Part shown: one piece after another, positions 62,088 to 64,000 of the stretch
How positions within the stretch are numbered: position 1 is the first letter of the stretch
How the letters are laid out: every line of letters begins with the position of its first letter
DNA from: Magnetovibrio sp.
GTDB lineage: Bacteria > Pseudomonadota > Alphaproteobacteria > Rhodospirillales > Casp-alpha2
Assembly (NCBI GenBank): GCA_002690705.1
Contig: NZFO01000008.1
Location: 170,273-234,272 of the forward strand
Length of the DNA stretch: 64,000 nt
Direction: 5' to 3'
Position numbers and translations under genes: made by a program
The notes under the pieces: model-generated
Seen by the model: only the letters and a program-made list of their open reading frames with translations
What the model was told of the DNA's origin: nothing
Databases searched by the model: none

Positions 62088-63065
62088 ATGCCCCACAATC
62101 CTAAATTTGCCTTGCAGGAAAACATAGCCCACAACCTGCTTTTCGTTGATGGCATTACGCGGTGCGGAAAATCAATATTTTCGGGCGTAATTGGCACAAT
62201 CCAAGATTGTGAACACCTAAGGTTCACTACACTTCTCGAACATATCGTCCCTTCATTATTCTTTGGTGTTATCGATCGCGATTTCGCAAAATCCTCAATG
62301 CGTACGATATTTAATGAGGTTGCCTACGAAACCCTTTTATCACGCAACGCTAATTTCCGGCCAAACGACCAAACGAGTATTTTAAACTATTATAACCCGA
62401 AGCTCTATATCGATAGGCTGTCCCATGAGGATGGCTCAGCCGTAATCGAAAAACTTCGCGAAAAAAAATGCATATTTCCCTACCAAACCCATGATTTTAT
62501 GGTTCATCTTGAATATCTCGATAGCCTCGAATTCGACTACAGAATGATACAACTCTACCGGCATCCTATTGATAATATCTATTCATGGTACACGCGAGGT
62601 TGGGGTGAAAGATTTTTAGATGACCCGACGTCCTTTACGCTAAGCATTAAACATAAACATTATATTTTACCATGGTACTGCGCTGGATATGAAGAAGAAT
62701 GGTGCACGTTAAACGCCATGGAAAGATGTGTGCGAACCGTCATTGATCTCCTTCAGCAATCTATTTCACAGCACAAGAAGGCCCAAAGACCCGAGCGCAT
62801 TCTCACAATAACTTTTGAAGATATGGTCCAACACACAGATACTCAAATGAGTCGAATTTGCAAATTTCTAGAGCGCGAGCAAACAGCTTGGACAGAACAC
62901 TCTCTTAAAAAGGCTAACTGTCCCAGAGTGCTGGATCCAAATGCCCGAAACCAGAAGCTCCAGACTCTGAAATCAGGTATTTCCAACAATCTCTTTGAGC
63001 AACTGATGGACATGTCGAGTTATTATGAAAACAACATTTACGGTCTACTTCAGCCCATTTCCTAG
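62088..63065 (+). CDS. Sulfotransferase-like P-loop protein
   Basis: The 325-residue protein has a P-loop GITRCGKS at 22-29 and YRHPIDNIYSW near 162-172, the second half of a PAPS-binding pair. LTITFEDMVQHTDTQMSRICKFL is typical of the sulfotransferase family. It differs in loop from the protein at 21536 (GFYKTGTKT). AAGGA precedes the ATG. Confidence 0.68.
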   Translation: MPHNPKFALQENIAHNLLFVDGITRCGKSIFSGVIGTIQDCEHLRFTTLLEHIVPSLFFGVIDRDFAKSSMRTIFNEVAYETLLSRNANFRPNDQTSILNYYNPKLYIDRLSHEDGSAVIEKLREKKCIFPYQTHDFMVHLEYLDSLEFDYRMIQLYRHPIDNIYSWYTRGWGERFLDDPTSFTLSIKHKHYILPWYCAGYEEEWCTLNAMERCVRTVIDLLQQSISQHKKAQRPERILTITFEDMVQHTDTQMSRICKFLEREQTAWTEHSLKKANCPRVLDPNARNQKLQTLKSGISNNLFEQLMDMSSYYENNIYGLLQPIS

Positions 63066-63100
63066 GAATACCCTCAATTTTTGCTGGCGCTAATATTAGT

Positions 63101-64000
63101 ATGGAAAACACCAAATTAACCCGCTCATCAAGTGAATTCCATTTCACATCCAAAGCGCGGACCCTTAAGGTTCTTCAAGGTCTTGTGAAACGGGCACGTT
63201 TTTGCTCTCAACTTGCCATCGATGAGGACAGCTGGCTGAAGAACCAATCGCGACTAATTGCACAGATCATCTTGAAGTTTGGCAAAAGTCCACTAGCAAT
63301 CCGATCAAGCGCGGCGAATGAAGATGGTTTAAATGACTCTCAAGCAGGTGTGAATTTAAGTTTGATCAACGTTGAGCCAACACAAGAGAATATTTTAACG
63401 GCAGTCAACTCAGTTTTTTCAAGTTATCAAAATCCCGTTTCTGGAGATCAGGTTTTGGTTCAACCTATGGTTTCTAAGGTTGCCGTTTCTGGTGTTCTAC
63501 TCACACGCGATTTAGACACAGGAAGTCCCTATTATGTGGTCAACTATGATGATTTCAGCGGGCGCACGGATACCGTAACTTCAGGGACTGAGAGTAAAAC
63601 GATTCTCATCCGTCGCGCCGCGATAAATCAACTACGCTCGGTTCGGTTTCGTGAGTTGATTGACTGTGCAATAGAAATTGAGATGGCCACAGGCCATCAT
63701 GAACTTGACATTGAGTTTTGTATCAATACCGATGATGAAGTTTACATTTTGCAAGTTCGTCCACTTGCGGCGCGAAAAAATTGGACCTTAATCACTGACC
63801 AGCTCATTAACTATACCTTGTCCAACATTCAAAAAGACCTCACAACAAAGATGGCACCCGCCAAAAGACTCTCTGGCACGGCAACTATTTTTGGTGAGAT
63901 GCCAGATTGGAACCCGGCAGAAATTATCGGTAACACTCCTCGACCTCTCGCTTTTTCTCTATATCGAACCCTGATAACCGACAAGGTATGGGCAATTGCC
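63101..64000 (+). CDS. PEP/pyruvate-binding (PPDK-N/PEP synthase-like) protein, truncated by the window edge
   Basis: From the ATG at 63101, 300 codons remain open to the right edge. LAIRSSAANEDG at about 66-77 is the RSS(x)NEDG motif of the PEP synthase/pyruvate phosphate dikinase N-terminal domain. VLVQPMVSK and YILQVRPLA near 220 complete that ATP-grasp domain, and about 70 further residues follow before the edge. Free-standing proteins of this kind occur in glycan clusters; their reaction is unknown. Only the first part of the protein can be judged. Confidence 0.72.
   Translation, partial: MENTKLTRSSSEFHFTSKARTLKVLQGLVKRARFCSQLAIDEDSWLKNQSRLIAQIILKFGKSPLAIRSSAANEDGLNDSQAGVNLSLINVEPTQENILTAVNSVFSSYQNPVSGDQVLVQPMVSKVAVSGVLLTRDLDTGSPYYVVNYDDFSGRTDTVTSGTESKTILIRRAAINQLRSVRFRELIDCAIEIEMATGHHELDIEFCINTDDEVYILQVRPLAARKNWTLITDQLINYTLSNIQKDLTTKMAPAKRLSGTATIFGEMPDWNPAEIIGNTPRPLAFSLYRTLITDKVWAIA

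Noticed and set aside
1..64000. CRISPR arrays, tRNA or rRNA genes, insertion sequences, attachment sites
   Set aside because: No spaced repeats, cloverleaf-type sequence, rRNA-like sequence or transposase or integrase reading frame was seen by eye; a dedicated search was not possible.

Overview
This 64 kb window is almost entirely a surface-glycan (O-antigen, capsule or exopolysaccharide) biosynthesis region. No housekeeping genes, rRNA, tRNA, CRISPR arrays or transposases were seen. Base composition is moderately AT-rich. The mix of families (a paired winged-helix regulator and NusG paralogue, a GMC oxidoreductase with a Tat-type partner, legionaminic acid genes, Leptospira-like 'sporadic carbohydrate cluster' genes) suggests a Gram-negative proteobacterium, perhaps a marine alphaproteobacterium. 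That placement is inference; nothing here fixes the taxon.

Layout. (a) 1-8451: membrane and transfer genes, mostly on the minus strand. They are a truncated methyltransferase, two GT-C-like polytopic proteins, a WaaL/Wzy-type ligase, a DPM-like GT2, a methyltransferase, and a plus-strand Wzy-like polymerase. (b) 8452-9849: a control module. A winged-helix/Rossmann-like regulator lies behind a promoter with two identical-architecture inverted repeats. It overlaps a NusG/RfaH-like gene, and an ops-like sequence follows in the leader of the next operon. (c) 9850-21500: deoxysugar genes (NDP-sugar C-methyltransferase, DegT aminotransferase, QdtA/FdtA-like ketoisomerase, RmlB, RmlA, RmlC), a PglK-like ABC flippase, a GMC oxidoreductase with a small twin-arginine partner, a decayed epimerase and a GT2. 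(d) 21536-33056: sulfotransferase-like protein, then a 'sporadic carbohydrate' set: transaldolase, two SDR epimerases, a nucleotidyltransferase-PfkB fusion in inverted HldE order, an SGNH protein, a HAD phosphatase, an APH-type kinase, a split transketolase, a 2OG-Fe(II) oxygenase and an LIC12192-like protein. A terminator-like hairpin follows. (e) 33113-34195: a lone minus-strand acyltransferase. (f) 34525-40137: methyltransferases, a DUF5989-like microprotein, a second SGNH protein, a Gfo/Idh/MocA oxidoreductase and a second C-methyltransferase-like protein. (g) 40272-55800: two paralogous B12-binding radical SAM proteins bracketing a WbuC-like cupin, a TIGR04372-like glycosyltransferase and a full legionaminic acid route (LegI, LegG, LegH/NeuD-like, PtmE-like, LegB, LegC), followed by two CMP-sugar synthetases, an oxidoreductase and an SDR. 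(h) 56005-64000: methyltransferase, amidinotransferase, NodB-type deacetylase, an acetamidino module (PseA/WbpG-like, HisH-like, HisF-like), a sulfotransferase-like protein and a truncated PEP/pyruvate-binding protein.

Working model: the regulator and RfaH-like protein promote read-through of the long plus-strand operon. Many of its genes overlap by 4 bases (ATGA or GTGA) and are probably translationally coupled. The operon appears to make a repeat unit containing a legionaminic-type nonulosonic acid (possibly acetamidino-modified), a dTDP-amino- or C-methyl-deoxysugar, and a third sugar from the poorly understood transketolase/transaldolase set, with sulfate, acyl, methyl or amidino decorations. 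All functional calls come from reading motifs in the sequence; no database search was run.
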